Of a stretch of 64,000 bases of DNA, positions 27,876 through 36,776 are shown one piece after another. Every line of letters starts with the position of its first letter. Within the stretch, counting starts at the first letter, position 1. Both the position numbers and the translations under genes were made by a program. This DNA comes from Thalassotalea euphylliae (lineage in GTDB: Bacteria; Pseudomonadota; Gammaproteobacteria; Enterobacterales; Alteromonadaceae): positions 2,356,001-2,420,000 of the forward strand of contig NZ_QUOV01000001.1 of the NCBI RefSeq assembly GCF_003390395.1, given 5' to 3'. Below the pieces are notes generated by a model. The model was not told the DNA's origin, did no database searches, and was given only the letters and a program-made list of their open reading frames with translations.

Positions 27876-28715
27876 TTAGGGCGCGGTTGATGATTGCAAG
27901 TATTGGCTATTGTGGCGCAGCATATCTGAGATTTCCAACACATAGTCTGAACCGCGCTCAGAGTATGGCAACAAACCCATGGCTAACACTTCAGGCACCA
28001 AAGGCTGGTCTTGCTCGCGCAGTTGTTGGCGAATTGAACGAAATACGCTGTATGCGTTATTCGTGTTGATATTGTGCAAGTAACGGTCAACCGCCTGGTC
28101 AACAGATTGGAATGCTTCCACTTCATGTTTAGCGCCGCTATTGCGAGAGCGAGGCACCATGCCACAGCCCGATTTATAGCACCATATACCAAAGAAATTT
28201 AAACCAATTCGAGCAAACCTTGATGTTCCCCAAGCAGATTCGTTTGCAGCCTGCACTAGCACAAGTGCAGTTGGGATCTCATCAACCTTTAGTAACAAAT
28301 GGTGTAATTGCTGCATTTGGCTGCTCTTTTTACTCACCCGATAACGGCTAGCCAACTCATCCAATTGTTGCTCTTGGCCGGGCATCAGCGGTTCACCTAA
28401 AGATACCGTTACTAACATTTCTTCAAGTGCTGCTCGGTTTGCAAGAATAGCACTATTATTTGACTCTACGGCGGGTCGAATAAAATCAAAAAAAGCAGAT
28501 TTTTTCTGGTTAACATCAACAATTGCTGCGAAGTCTGGAAGCGTTACATTGTGCAGCGGTTTTTCAATAATGACGGGCTTAGGTGGTGGCGGAATCACAG
28601 GCGCCGGCACCACTTCTTCTCGTTCGGTTTCAACAACAAATGGGCGAATAAGTGCTGCAGCAATAACAACCGCACCTAAAACAAACAGTAATTTCCTTAA
28701 CATCTTTTGCAACAT
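27876..28715 (-). CDS. bax: Bax-like glucosaminidase-domain protein
   Basis: Protein of 279 residues with an N-terminal membrane anchor (about 8-27), a Pro-rich stretch (VVPAPVIPPPPKP) and a periplasmic glucosaminidase domain. The catalytic Glu is expected in VQAANESAWGTSRFA, followed by GLNFFGIWCYKSGCGMVPR and NTNNAYSVFRSIR, strongly conserved in E. coli Bax. It probably cleaves peptidoglycan. It lies 27 bp downstream of the membrane protein gene at 28743-29531 on the same strand. Confidence 0.9.
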   Translation of the reverse strand: MLQKMLRKLLFVLGAVVIAAALIRPFVVETEREEVVPAPVIPPPPKPVIIEKPLHNVTLPDFAAIVDVNQKKSAFFDFIRPAVESNNSAILANRAALEEMLVTVSLGEPLMPGQEQQLDELASRYRVSKKSSQMQQLHHLLLKVDEIPTALVLVQAANESAWGTSRFARIGLNFFGIWCYKSGCGMVPRSRNSGAKHEVEAFQSVDQAVDRYLHNINTNNAYSVFRSIRQQLREQDQPLVPEVLAMGLLPYSERGSDYVLEISDMLRHNSQYLQSSTAP

Positions 28716-28742
28716 AATTGCTCAATCCCTTTCTTTACCATG

Positions 28743-29531
28743 CTAGGCGACAAACGTGTCATCACCTACTTGCGCGTCAGCAGCAACTGCGTGTAATTTC
28801 ATCCCGAAAATTTCACGATATAAAATGCCTTTAGCGTTGTAATAACAAGGCGCTAGATAAGATAGCGAGAAGATAAAAATAACGCTAGCGATAAACATCA
28901 TAATTTCAGTTTGTGCAATCACCATTGGCAAGAGTGACGCAGCAAGTGCCATCACCATAAATAAGTAAACAGCAAAAATATTAAACCACTGAAAGCGCAG
29001 TGCTTTGAGCGATAAAATAATCGCTTTCCCTGGTGTTAAACGCTTTTCAAGTACCAGTGGAATAGTAAGAGATAAGGCAACAGCTAAGAATATGCCGGGA
29101 ATGATCAGTAGCTGTAAACCTAAACTGATCAGTACAGATGTCATCACAGCGCACAGTGCTACCCAACTGCCACGTTTCAAAAATGCAAACACTAGCTTCG
29201 GCTGTGTTTTTACGCCCACTGCGTGCAATACTCCCATCATTTCGACACCAGCAAGAAATGGCCAAATCACAAGGGTAACAACGATATTAAGGATTAAACT
29301 CGCTTCAGGGTTTTCCATAATATTTTCAACACCACCCAAGTACTCACCGACTAACAATGAGCAAGCCATGCCAATAAGTAATACAAACAAAAGGCCGATA
29401 TTTATCGACCAGCGTGTTGTGGTGGTTTTTTGCCATGCTTCTTGTAGCACTTGTTTAGGGTTGATGACGTACTGACCTTTCAGCGCTTTTTCAACATCAC
29501 CACCAACTTGAATAATCGAATTTTTGTCCAC
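28743..29531 (-). CDS. Hypothetical six-helix membrane protein
   Basis: Protein of 262 residues. A soluble N-terminus (about 1-42) precedes six hydrophobic helices, and the short C-terminus is acidic. Segments such as LIIPGIFLAVALSLTIPLVLE and LTPGKAIILSLKALRFQWFN resemble membrane proteins of the YciC/DUF975-like type, but no family is certain. It is likely an operon partner of bax. Confidence 0.6.
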   Translation of the reverse strand: MDKNSIIQVGGDVEKALKGQYVINPKQVLQEAWQKTTTTRWSINIGLLFVLLIGMACSLLVGEYLGGVENIMENPEASLILNIVVTLVIWPFLAGVEMMGVLHAVGVKTQPKLVFAFLKRGSWVALCAVMTSVLISLGLQLLIIPGIFLAVALSLTIPLVLEKRLTPGKAIILSLKALRFQWFNIFAVYLFMVMALAASLLPMVIAQTEIMMFIASVIFIFSLSYLAPCYYNAKGILYREIFGMKLHAVAADAQVGDDTFVA

Positions 29532-29703
29532 AAAATACCTATAAGTAGCAAGAACATACCCCTATTTTTATTGGGGTTTAAAAGACATTTGAACGCTTAT
29601 TGTACCTTAATGAGGGTTGTAATGCTGTGCATTTATTGTGCAAGCAATTACTGAGAAAGTTGATGGCTAATTGGCAGTTGTTTGCTGGTTCATGTGGTAT
29701 GAG

Positions 29704-30012
29704 CTAAACGTCGATGTCAATCCCATCACCTTTTCCGCCAAAGAATCCCCCTAAAATTCGGCCAACTAATCTGAAAAACCAAACGGCGAAGTCAACAGGA
29801 AACTCAATGAAAACTTCGATAACATCCAAAACGACGTGATCTCCATCTCGTTTACCACGTCTTTTGCTAGGCCAGCACCAATAAGCGCAAACAAATAAGA
29901 CAACGCTGACGAACAAGAGGCTCCAACTAAACTCAGCGGTTACCAACGAGGCGGCCAAAACGCATCCTGCGACAAAGCAAAGCACGGCCAATAATTCTCT
30001 TAACGATTCCAT
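29704..30012 (-). CDS. Hypothetical small membrane protein
   Basis: Protein of 102 residues from the ATG at 30012 (MESLRELLAV); a TTG two codons earlier is less likely. It has two N-terminal hydrophobic segments (about 6-24 and 29-44), a basic stretch WPSKRRGKRDGD, an amphipathic part, and a Gly-rich tail ending in Asp. No family was recognised. It lies just downstream of another small membrane protein gene on the same strand. Confidence 0.45.
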   Translation of the reverse strand: MESLRELLAVLCFVAGCVLAASLVTAEFSWSLLFVSVVLFVCAYWCWPSKRRGKRDGDHVVLDVIEVFIEFPVDFAVWFFRLVGRILGGFFGGKGDGIDIDV

Positions 30013-30076
30013 TCTCAATAATTTCCTATTTATTTGTCAGTTATGCATAATTTGGCATTCAAGACAGAAAATCCCT

Positions 30077-30415
30077 CTACGAAAGTTGGCTCGCATTTTC
30101 TTGTTCTTGCAGAGTTGCAGCTTTTGACAAAGCCCACCAACCTATAAAAATACTCATTACAGTTCTAATGGGAAAATAAATTAATGCAGGTAGATCAAAA
30201 ATCCAATAAACAACTTTTTCAGGCAACACATAAAACGCCACTTGTTTAACCCAAAAAATGAACGGCACAAAATCACGAAGCAAATCGTTGACAGAAATAC
30301 CTACAAGTACCCAATTCTCTGCAACATTTATCCATATGGCATAAACTGCTAAGACACCATCACCTAAGCTACCGACCACAGATGACCAACCTAAAATAAG
30401 CAAAAACAACCGCAC
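30077..30415 (-). CDS. Hypothetical membrane protein, GTG start
   Basis: Protein of 112 residues with about three hydrophobic segments and aromatic loops (FIFWVKQVAFYVLPEKVVYW). The GTG at 30415 is chosen because a perfect ribosome site, AAGGAG (30426-30421), lies 5 nt upstream; the earlier GTG at 30421 overlaps that site. No family was recognised. It is followed 64 bp later by the small membrane gene at 29704-30012, and the two may form a pair. Confidence 0.5.
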   Translation of the reverse strand: MRLFLLILGWSSVVGSLGDGVLAVYAIWINVAENWVLVGISVNDLLRDFVPFIFWVKQVAFYVLPEKVVYWIFDLPALIYFPIRTVMSIFIGWWALSKAATLQEQENASQLS

Positions 30416-30958
30416 CGTCACTCCTTAGTCAATCGCGAAGCTCTAGTGGCAACGCAATATCATTCTGTAACACCTAGGATTATTCACTATGCGTAAAGTT
30501 AATAAATTTTATAGCAATTTTATAGAGTTAATTTTTATAGAGGTGATGTTGGGTTGTTGAAGTACCAGTGATGGAAAGAAGATAGGTGGTTGCGATTTTA
30601 TTCTGTAGCTAGGTCTAGATTACTGGGGAGGTGGTGACAAGCTTTATTGTCGGTACTGAATAATAGCGAGAGGAATTATTCTGTTTTGGGCGGGTTCGCA
30701 GTTAAGTGGCTAATACCATGCTCGATATATCGCTGGTTTGGCTGAATATATAAATTACTTGGTTGAATGGTTAAAGTTACATGGTTAACGGTTAACGGTG
30801 AATGGTTAACTCACTGCTTTTTCCAGTTTAGCTGCGTAGAACTGCCATAATTCCTCAAAATTGCTAAATTTGTATAATTTGCCGTGGTACATTGCTTTCA
30901 TCACATTCACCTAACACTTGCGTTTATTTGCTTTAACTTACGTTAATGTCGATGCAAG

Positions 30959-31016
30959 AAACGCTTTCACCGATTGATGGTGGCAATTGTATATAAATCA
31001 ATCAAAAGAAAGCGTT
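30959..31016. repeat. Nested inverted repeat, MITE-like
   Basis: The outer arms are AACGCTTTC 30959-30967 and GAAAGCGTT 31008-31016; the inner arms are GATTGAT 30972-30978 and ATCAATC 30997-31003. The two arm pairs are separated by non-matching ACC and AAAA spacers. The whole unit is 58 bp. It resembles the tip of a small inverted-repeat element or a hairpin RNA. Confidence 0.55.
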
Positions 31017-31054
31017 ATAGAGTGCTATTTGAATGTAATAAGTTGTACGTTATT

Positions 31055-31078
31055 TATTCACCTATTCACCTATTCACC
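31055..31078. repeat. TATTCACC tandem triplet
   Basis: Three exact copies of the 8-bp unit TATTCACC lie immediately downstream of the DUF1415 gene end, with no further copies on either side. Confidence 0.85.
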
Positions 31079-31104
31079 TCGCGGAAGGCTTAGTTTATGC
31101 AGTG

Positions 31105-31662
31105 CTAGCTCAGCTTATTCAAGCCAGCCAAAAATTGTTTAAAGAACTTTGTGCCTTTTTCTTCGGCCAAAGCAATATTATCTTCTGGGATTTGTTCGGG
31201 ATTTTGATACACTGCCAACACTTTCGCCATACTAGCTTCGCGAATTAAATGCAAAGTTGGTAGTGGCGAACGGTTAGTATAGTTGCTAGCCCCCTGCTCA
31301 TCTTCGCCTTCAAAAACATAGTCTGGATGAAAGCTAGCAATTTGTATTTCGCCATCTAAACCTAAATCAACAAGTAACTCGTTAGCGTAATCGACCAGAT
31401 CAAGGTATTTGTCAAAACTGCGAAAACCGGTTGTAAAAATCACTAGCGTGGTTTCAATTTCTGGGTGTTCAACTAGGTATTGTAATTGCTCGGCAACTTC
31501 ACTTAGCGCTTGTTCAAGAAGGCCAGTATTGCTGGTCGCGTATCGAATAGTGTTATTAACAAACTCTTTTTTTGCAAAAGGGCAAAAGTTTAAGCCGATC
31601 ACTATCTGTTCAAGCCAGTGTTTAGTTTTTACTACTGCAGGGTGTAGTTTTTCGTCAGTCAT
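31105..31662 (-). CDS. DUF1415 family protein
   Basis: Cytoplasmic protein of 185 residues typical of DUF1415: KTKHWLEQIVIGLNFCPFAK near the N-terminus, then TTLVIFTTGFRSFDKYLDLV, IASFHPDYVFEGED, NRSPLPTLHLIREASM and FFKQFLAGL near the end. The conserved Cys, His and Asp residues suggest an enzyme, but the role is unknown. It lies 66 bp downstream of the ABC exporter gene on the same strand. Confidence 0.92.
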   Translation of the reverse strand: MTDEKLHPAVVKTKHWLEQIVIGLNFCPFAKKEFVNNTIRYATSNTGLLEQALSEVAEQLQYLVEHPEIETTLVIFTTGFRSFDKYLDLVDYANELLVDLGLDGEIQIASFHPDYVFEGEDEQGASNYTNRSPLPTLHLIREASMAKVLAVYQNPEQIPEDNIALAEEKGTKFFKQFLAGLNKLS

Positions 31663-31728
31663 TTTAAATTTACCAGTCGTTTTGCGTTGAGAGTATGCTA
31701 GAAGTTTTCGGGCACGCTTTTTATCAGG

Positions 31729-33510
31729 TTATTCGCTTTGCTGCAATGCCCACATCGAGGCATATTGCCCGCCTTTGGCCATTAACGTTTGATGATCCCC
31801 CTGCTCTATCAGCTTACCTTGTTTCATCACAATGATATGATCAGCATCGACTATGGTAGATAAACGGTGAGCTATCACTAAACTCGTCTTGTTGCGACTG
31901 ACCTGTTTTATTGCCTTCAAAATGGCCTGCTCTGAATGGCTATCTAGCGAAGAAGTTGCTTCGTCAAATACTAAAATGTCTGGTGCTTTTAAAATAGTTC
32001 GCGCTATGGCAACCCGTTGTTTCTCACCACCGGACAACTTTAAGCCACGCTCACCCACCATAGTATTTTCACCGTCAGGTAAACTGTCAATAAACTGGTC
32101 TAAATAGGCTAATTTTATTGCCTCACGCACTCGTGATTTTGATGCTTGTGGATCGCCATAATGAACATTAGCCAACAGTGTATCGTTAAATAGCACGGTA
32201 TCTTGCGGAACAATACCGATATGTGCGCGAAGACTATGCTGCGTGACTTCCCGAATATCTTGCCCATCAATTGCGATATTGCCACAAGTAGTATCGTAGA
32301 AACGAAACAATAGTTTGACGAGTGTCGACTTGCCAGAGCCGCTATCACCCACCACGGCAACTTTTTGTCCAGGTGCAATCGTAAAATTCAGCGCTTTTAT
32401 CACGTCTCGCTTACCATCGTAGCTAAAGCCAACGTTATTAAACGATATTACGCCTTCACTCACCTTAAGTGGCTTAGCATCTTTACCGTCAACCACCTTA
32501 GGTGTTTTCGCCAACAAGCTAAACATGTGCTCAATATTTGCCATCGAACCTTTAATTTCGCGATAGACAAAGCCCAGAAAATTCAGTGGTAAAAACAGCT
32601 GCATCATAAACGCATTAATCAGCACAAAATCCCCTAACGTCATTTGCTGATGCGTCACTTGGTAAGCTGCCATCGCCAGCATGCCCGTCATTGAAGTGGC
32701 AATAATGAGCGCCTGACCACCATTTAAGGCAAAGAGTGACAACCGGTTTTTAATTTTTGCCTGCTCCCAAGTGGCTAATTGCTCGTCATAGGCATTTGCT
32801 TCGTAACGCTCGTTGGTAAAATATTTAACGGTCTCGTAATTTAAAAGGCTGTCAATTGCACGGGTATTACTGGAAGAGTCGGCTTTATTAGCTTCGCGTA
32901 TATAGCGAGTGCGCCATTCTGTCGCTTTTACCGAATAACCAACATAGCAAACGATAGAGGTGAGCACTGCAAGTGAAAAGGTTAAACCGTAGTTGTAGCC
33001 TAAAATGCCAATCACCAAGGCAATTTCAAACAAGGTGGGTACTATGTTAAAGACCATAAAGCGCATTAAAAAGCTGATGCCAGAGGTGCCACGATCAATA
33101 TCTCGCGACAATCCACCCGTTTGACGGTTTAAGTGAAAGTCCAATTCTAGTTGATGCAAATGTTGAAAGACTTTCAGGCCAATACGGCGAATTGCACGTT
33201 CTGTTACTCGGCCAAATAATGTATCTCGTATCTCGGCAAAAATAACAATTGAGAAACGCACTAAACCATAGGCCGCAACCAAACCAAGCGGCACCAGTAA
33301 CAAGCTTTGTTTGTTGTTTTGATCTAAGGTATCAACCAGGTCTTTTAGAATAAAAGGTAAATAAACGCTGGCAATTTTCGTCAGAATTAAGCAAGCAATC
33401 GCAATCGATATACGCGTGCGAAATTCGAGTAAATATGGCCATAAAGTTTTCAATACTCGCCAATTTATCTCGGTGACTTCACGATCAGGGTGATGGCTTC
33501 TACGGGGCAT
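31729..33510 (-). CDS. Atm1-type ABC exporter
   Basis: Half-transporter of 593 residues that works as a homodimer in the inner membrane. Six helices span about 25-310, with the family-typical HLHQLELDFHLNRQTGGLSR and VKYFTNERYEANAYDEQLA. The ATPase domain has Walker A VVGDSGSGKSTLVK (about 388), signature LSGGEKQRVAIAR, Walker B ILVFDEATSSLD and the H-loop IAHRLSTI. Bacterial Atm1 relatives export glutathione conjugates or metal-glutathione complexes; the substrate here is inferred from family only. Confidence 0.93.
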   Translation of the reverse strand: MPRRSHHPDREVTEINWRVLKTLWPYLLEFRTRISIAIACLILTKIASVYLPFILKDLVDTLDQNNKQSLLLVPLGLVAAYGLVRFSIVIFAEIRDTLFGRVTERAIRRIGLKVFQHLHQLELDFHLNRQTGGLSRDIDRGTSGISFLMRFMVFNIVPTLFEIALVIGILGYNYGLTFSLAVLTSIVCYVGYSVKATEWRTRYIREANKADSSSNTRAIDSLLNYETVKYFTNERYEANAYDEQLATWEQAKIKNRLSLFALNGGQALIIATSMTGMLAMAAYQVTHQQMTLGDFVLINAFMMQLFLPLNFLGFVYREIKGSMANIEHMFSLLAKTPKVVDGKDAKPLKVSEGVISFNNVGFSYDGKRDVIKALNFTIAPGQKVAVVGDSGSGKSTLVKLLFRFYDTTCGNIAIDGQDIREVTQHSLRAHIGIVPQDTVLFNDTLLANVHYGDPQASKSRVREAIKLAYLDQFIDSLPDGENTMVGERGLKLSGGEKQRVAIARTILKAPDILVFDEATSSLDSHSEQAILKAIKQVSRNKTSLVIAHRLSTIVDADHIIVMKQGKLIEQGDHQTLMAKGGQYASMWALQQSE

Positions 33511-33816
33511 ATTGCTACAACGCTCTTAATTTATTCCGCTACACGACGAGTTATGGTTCAAACGATACTTGCTAATTGACTGATTAAATTGATGACTGAC
33601 TAAAAAGTTGAGTAGCTAAGTCTCTGCTATCTCTATGGTAAGTCTAACATTTATTTTCATACGCTAGCTAAAACTAAAGTTGAAATTAAACCAAGCATAC
33701 GGTTCACACCAAAACATAGATGCAAAAAATCATTGCATAGCACTAGTGACAATCGCTCAATGGCAAGGTTAAGCTAAAGCTTACAAGTTGTTTTATGTAC
33801 TGGTAGTTAGATATTT
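33511..33816. other. Divergent promoter region
   Basis: About 300 bases between the divergent ABC exporter and thioesterase genes. It must hold both promoters, but no clear operator, hairpin or RNA was seen. Confidence 0.5.
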
Positions 33817-34302
33817 ATGGACGAGTCAATTTTACAGTTAGCAGAATACCCCAACGCCTTTGGCAAAATGTTCAAAGTAACCGAAGAGGATATAGATGGC
33901 TTTGGTCATGTTAACAATGCCGTTTACTTAAAATGGCTTGATGCCACTGTATGGGCGCATACTCGATATGTTGGTTTAGATGAGCATACTTGCCAATCAC
34001 TTAATCGTGGTATGGCGGTGGTTCGCCACGAACTTGATTATATTAGCTCAGCTTATTTGGATGATGAGATTGCCGTGTTTAACTGGCTGTCCGCCAATGA
34101 CGGTAAACTGCGGGCAAGCCGCACTTTTCAAGTTGTAAGAGTAAAAGATAAGAAAACCTTGCTACGCGCAAGAACAGACTATATTTGCACAGATTTAAGC
34201 ACTGGGCGTCCAAAACGTATGCCACAACAATTTGCCGAGTCTTATCAAATAACCTTAAATTCAGAGGCTACTTCGCCTAAAGCACAAGCCATTCCCGCTT
34301 AA
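33817..34302 (+). CDS. Acyl-CoA thioesterase, 4-hydroxybenzoyl-CoA type
   Basis: Single hot-dog-fold enzyme of 161 residues that hydrolyses acyl-CoA thioesters. The signature DGFGHVNNAVYLKWLDAT (about 26-43) carries the active-site Asp and His-Val-Asn-Asn, followed by VVRHELDYISSAYLDDEI. It belongs to the YbgC/FadM-like group; a role in fatty-acid or aromatic CoA turnover is inferred. Confidence 0.9.
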   Translation: MDESILQLAEYPNAFGKMFKVTEEDIDGFGHVNNAVYLKWLDATVWAHTRYVGLDEHTCQSLNRGMAVVRHELDYISSAYLDDEIAVFNWLSANDGKLRASRTFQVVRVKDKKTLLRARTDYICTDLSTGRPKRMPQQFAESYQITLNSEATSPKAQAIPA

Positions 34303-34347
34303 CTTATATGCTAGTTTTGCGTTAGTTAGACGCAAGTCACTATCACT

Positions 34348-34382
34348 GGGATCGTGCGAGCCAAGCGGCTCATCACGCTCCC
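34348..34382. terminator. Hairpin between convergent thioesterase and MAPEG genes
   Basis: GGGA, CGTG and GAGCC (34348-34362) pair with GGCTC, CACG and TCCC (34367-34382) around an AAGC loop, with single or double mismatches. It lies between the two 3' ends and could stop transcription from both, although neither side has a T run. Confidence 0.5.
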
Positions 34383-34415
34383 GATAAAGACCAAGCACAA
34401 TTATTCTCTAACTGT

Positions 34416-34811
34416 TTACCCCATTAAAATCCCAACGCCAAATGCCCCAATAGCAGTCACCCCAACATTCCAAACTAGTGTTCTAGCGCCAGTAATACCT
34501 AGCACGTAGCTAATGGCGTACAGTACGCGTGCGCCAGCGAATATAATAGCGCTCCATTGTGTTATAACGTTTGAAACACCACTGTGTGCGGCAATAAATA
34601 CCAAAGGTGCAAAAACAACGGCGGCTTCAATCGAGTTTCGAATAGTACGTTCAATTCGGCCTAAAATCGCGGGCGGGTTATCCAATGGTAAGTCTCTGTT
34701 GCCTGATACATAGGCAAAGTTAGAATTTGCAACTAACACCATTGCCTGTGTAAACAAGGTAAATAGGATGGTTGCACAAAAGGTGTAAAGCGAAAGCAAT
34801 TCAATAGACAT
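34416..34811 (-). CDS. MAPEG family membrane protein
   Basis: Integral membrane protein of 131 residues with four helices. NRDLPLDNPPAILGRIERTI, SIEAAVVFAPLVFIA, FAGARVLYAISYVLGI and RTLVWNVG are the usual MAPEG (eicosanoid and glutathione metabolism) family pattern. Bacterial members are small glutathione-linked or unknown enzymes. It is divergent from a TetR regulator gene with a palindrome in the shared promoter, so it is probably that regulator's target. Confidence 0.88.
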   Translation of the reverse strand: MSIELLSLYTFCATILFTLFTQAMVLVANSNFAYVSGNRDLPLDNPPAILGRIERTIRNSIEAAVVFAPLVFIAAHSGVSNVITQWSAIIFAGARVLYAISYVLGITGARTLVWNVGVTAIGAFGVGILMG

Positions 34812-34837
34812 GGTTTATTCTCCTTTATTAATTTATT

Positions 34838-34855
34838 TTGTACTGCGCAATACAA
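34838..34855. promoter_or_regulatory. Candidate TetR operator between MAPEG and tetR genes
   Basis: TTGTACTGCGCAATACAA is an 18-bp palindrome with one mismatched pair, in the divergent promoter region. A further half site, GTACAAAAT, occurs at 34907-34915 over the tetR start codon and is the reverse complement of ATTTTGTAC at 34835-34843. Confidence 0.55.
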
Positions 34856-34913
34856 TTTAAATATGGCAGAATAAATAACACAGTTCAATCTATTTTGTTT
34901 AGGTTAGTACAAA

Positions 34914-35525
34914 ATGCCAAGAAATCGCAGTTTTAATGAAGAGGAAGTCCTGTACAAGATCATGTGGACTTTTTGGGAGCAAGGCTATGAGGCAACTAAT
35001 CTCGGTCACCTTGAGGCTGTCACGTCCTTGCCAAGAACTAGCTTGTACAATGCTTTTGGTAATAAAGCTGACATTTTTGCCCAGATTCTTTCCTTGTATC
35101 ATCGAGTTATGGAGGGACATTTCGCTGAAATTACCGCAAAACCAACTATGGATTCACTAGTTAGCGTATTTGAAGCAATGCTAGACAGGCAAAATGAAGA
35201 AGGTAAAAAATTTCCGTTAGGCTGCTTGATGGTGGGAGCTGCATCTCAACGTTCAGTGCTTGAAGAAAGGCATATTGAACTAGTACATAGCTATAGATCG
35301 ATGCTGGTTTCAAGAGCTCATGATATTTTGAAGATAAATCAAGAAGCTGGCGAAATTAACGCCAATATAAATGTGGCAGAATCTGCCGAGTTTCTAGTCT
35401 GTGTTGCTTGGGGTGCACTATTAACCCAGTGTATTGATACTGGAGGAAGTAGCGTGCAATCGGCTGTGGCAACGCTTAAACAAACCTGTATTAACTGGTG
35501 TACATCACCATCGGTACTGGCTTAG
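34914..35525 (+). CDS. TetR/AcrR-family transcriptional regulator
   Basis: Repressor of 203 residues. The N-terminal helix-turn-helix is EEVLYKIMWTFWEQGYEATN through LPRTSLYNAFGNKADIFAQ, a good TetR_N match. The C-terminal half is an all-helical ligand domain of the YxaF/LmrA/AcuR type (KFPLGCLMVGAASQ). It probably represses itself and the divergent MAPEG gene. It is convergent with ribA. Confidence 0.92.
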   Translation: MPRNRSFNEEEVLYKIMWTFWEQGYEATNLGHLEAVTSLPRTSLYNAFGNKADIFAQILSLYHRVMEGHFAEITAKPTMDSLVSVFEAMLDRQNEEGKKFPLGCLMVGAASQRSVLEERHIELVHSYRSMLVSRAHDILKINQEAGEINANINVAESAEFLVCVAWGALLTQCIDTGGSSVQSAVATLKQTCINWCTSPSVLA

Positions 35526-35551
35526 TTTAGCAGGTAAGTCGTAATAACATA

Positions 35552-35581
35552 CGCCAGATCTGAGCTAGTTCAGATCTGGCG
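35552..35581. terminator. Hairpin between convergent tetR and ribA
   Basis: Perfect 12-bp arms, CGCCAGATCTGA 35552-35563 and its complement 35570-35581, with a 6-nt loop. Position between two gene ends suggests bidirectional termination; no T tract is present. Confidence 0.6.
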
Positions 35582-35618
35582 CGGATGACAGAACGTAAAT
35601 GTTTTGCCTCCAAAGACC

Positions 35619-36218
35619 TTATGGCTCAAGTTTTATATTGTGCTTGCCGTGCTCTTGCTTGGCAGCAAGATAATTGGCGTTATCATCTTTTAAATGAACT
35701 TGAGTATTGACCACCTCAGTCACTTCTACGTGGGTAGCGAGTGCTTTCGCTTTTCTTGGGTTATTGGTCAGTAACTTTATACGTTGAATATTAAGTGCAT
35801 CCAACATAGAAAACGCATGTTCGAAGCTACGCTGGTCATCTTCAAAACCTAAGTGATTATTGGCTTGATAGGTATTTAAACCTTGGCTTTGCAGCACATA
35901 AGCATCTATTTTGTTGTAAAGACCAATGCCTCTGCCTTCTTGGCGCATATACAGAATGATACCACCCTGCTCTGCCATTACATTGATACTTTCATCGAGT
36001 TGTTCACCACAGTCACAGCGTGATGAATGGAACACGTCACCGGTTAAACATTCTGAATGCACGCGCACCAATGGTACATCTTGATTTAAATCTGCTTGTT
36101 TGAACACCATGGCAACGTGTTCATTATCTTTATCAAAACCAGTGAAGCTAATAATTTCTGCGTCGATATCACTGTTTTGGCCAACTTTAAGGCTAACTCT
36201 GGCTCTAATTTCTGACAT
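35619..36218 (-). CDS. ribA: GTP cyclohydrolase II
   Basis: Zinc enzyme of 199 residues that opens GTP to start riboflavin synthesis. The zinc cysteines are in [19 protein letters not shown] (C-x10-C-x-C), the catalytic region is [15 protein letters not shown] and [14 protein letters not shown] binds GTP. Length and motifs match E. coli RibA; there is no DHBP synthase domain, so it is not a RibBA fusion. No FMN riboswitch was seen upstream. Confidence 0.97.
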   Translation of the reverse strand: MSEIRARVSLKVGQNSDIDAEIISFTGFDKDNEHVAMVFKQADLNQDVPLVRVHSECLTGDVFHSSRCDCGEQLDESINVMAEQGGIILYMRQEGRGIGLYNKIDAYVLQSQGLNTYQANNHLGFEDDQRSFEHAFSMLDALNIQRIKLLTNNPRKAKALATHVEVTEVVNTQVHLKDDNANYLAAKQEHGKHNIKLEP

Positions 36219-36476
36219 ATCTCTATTTGATCTCTTTGCGTTTATTAGTTTTACGGCAACTAATAAAATTAGATCGCGGATTTTACTCCTTGTTCACTGA
36301 AATGGCGAACTTTTCTAGGTAACTGCTTAGAAAACTTACGACAAAGTTATAACTCAACCACGAACGTTTATAACACATAAAAAGTGTGGGTATTTTTTAG
36401 ATAACCAAAGAATCTAACCCCTTAAGGGGCATCAACTACAATTAATATTAGTGTTCACACATATGAGGATGTATTT

Positions 36477-36689
36477 ATGAGCGCTATATGGAGAAATCAT
36501 GCCATGCACTTAGCCAATATGATTAATTGCAATAAGGAGACCGCTGCACATCTGTATTTGGAACAGCTGATGCTATTCCCGCTTGACGTGCAGGATAAAA
36601 TAATAGAAGAAATTAGTAATTTGTCGCATTGCAACAGTGACGCCGTTGCAGACATTATAGGGCGCTACTCTATGCCTGAGTTAAGGTAG
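36477..36689 (+). CDS. Hypothetical small protein
   Basis: Protein of 70 residues, soluble and mostly helical (LANMINCNKETAAHLYLEQL, DVQDKIIEEISNL). An AGGA ribosome site lies 8 nt upstream of the ATG. No family was recognised. It stands alone between ribA and uvrB, preceded by a 12-bp palindrome CCCCTTAAGGGG at 36418-36429. Confidence 0.5.
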   Translation: MSAIWRNHAMHLANMINCNKETAAHLYLEQLMLFPLDVQDKIIEEISNLSHCNSDAVADIIGRYSMPELR

Positions 36690-36776
36690 CGCAAACGAGA
36701 GCAACACGAGTACATCTGGCCACTATAACTAAATGCGCCGACCAAATTAGCTAGGCGATTCTATTTTGTATATGCA

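Larger units (their letters stand above)
30430..31104. other. Gene-free gap with a nested inverted repeat
   Basis: Nearly 700 bases with no gene recognised. It contains short GGTTAAC-type direct repeats around 30780-30810, a nested inverted repeat at 30959-31016, and three tandem TATTCACC units at 31055-31078 (the last two described separately). It may be the remains of a lost gene or a small mobile element. Confidence 0.55.

Noticed and set aside
29005..29475. 156-codon plus-strand frame opposite the membrane protein gene
   Set aside because: It is antisense to a credible six-helix membrane protein, has no family features and no operon context.
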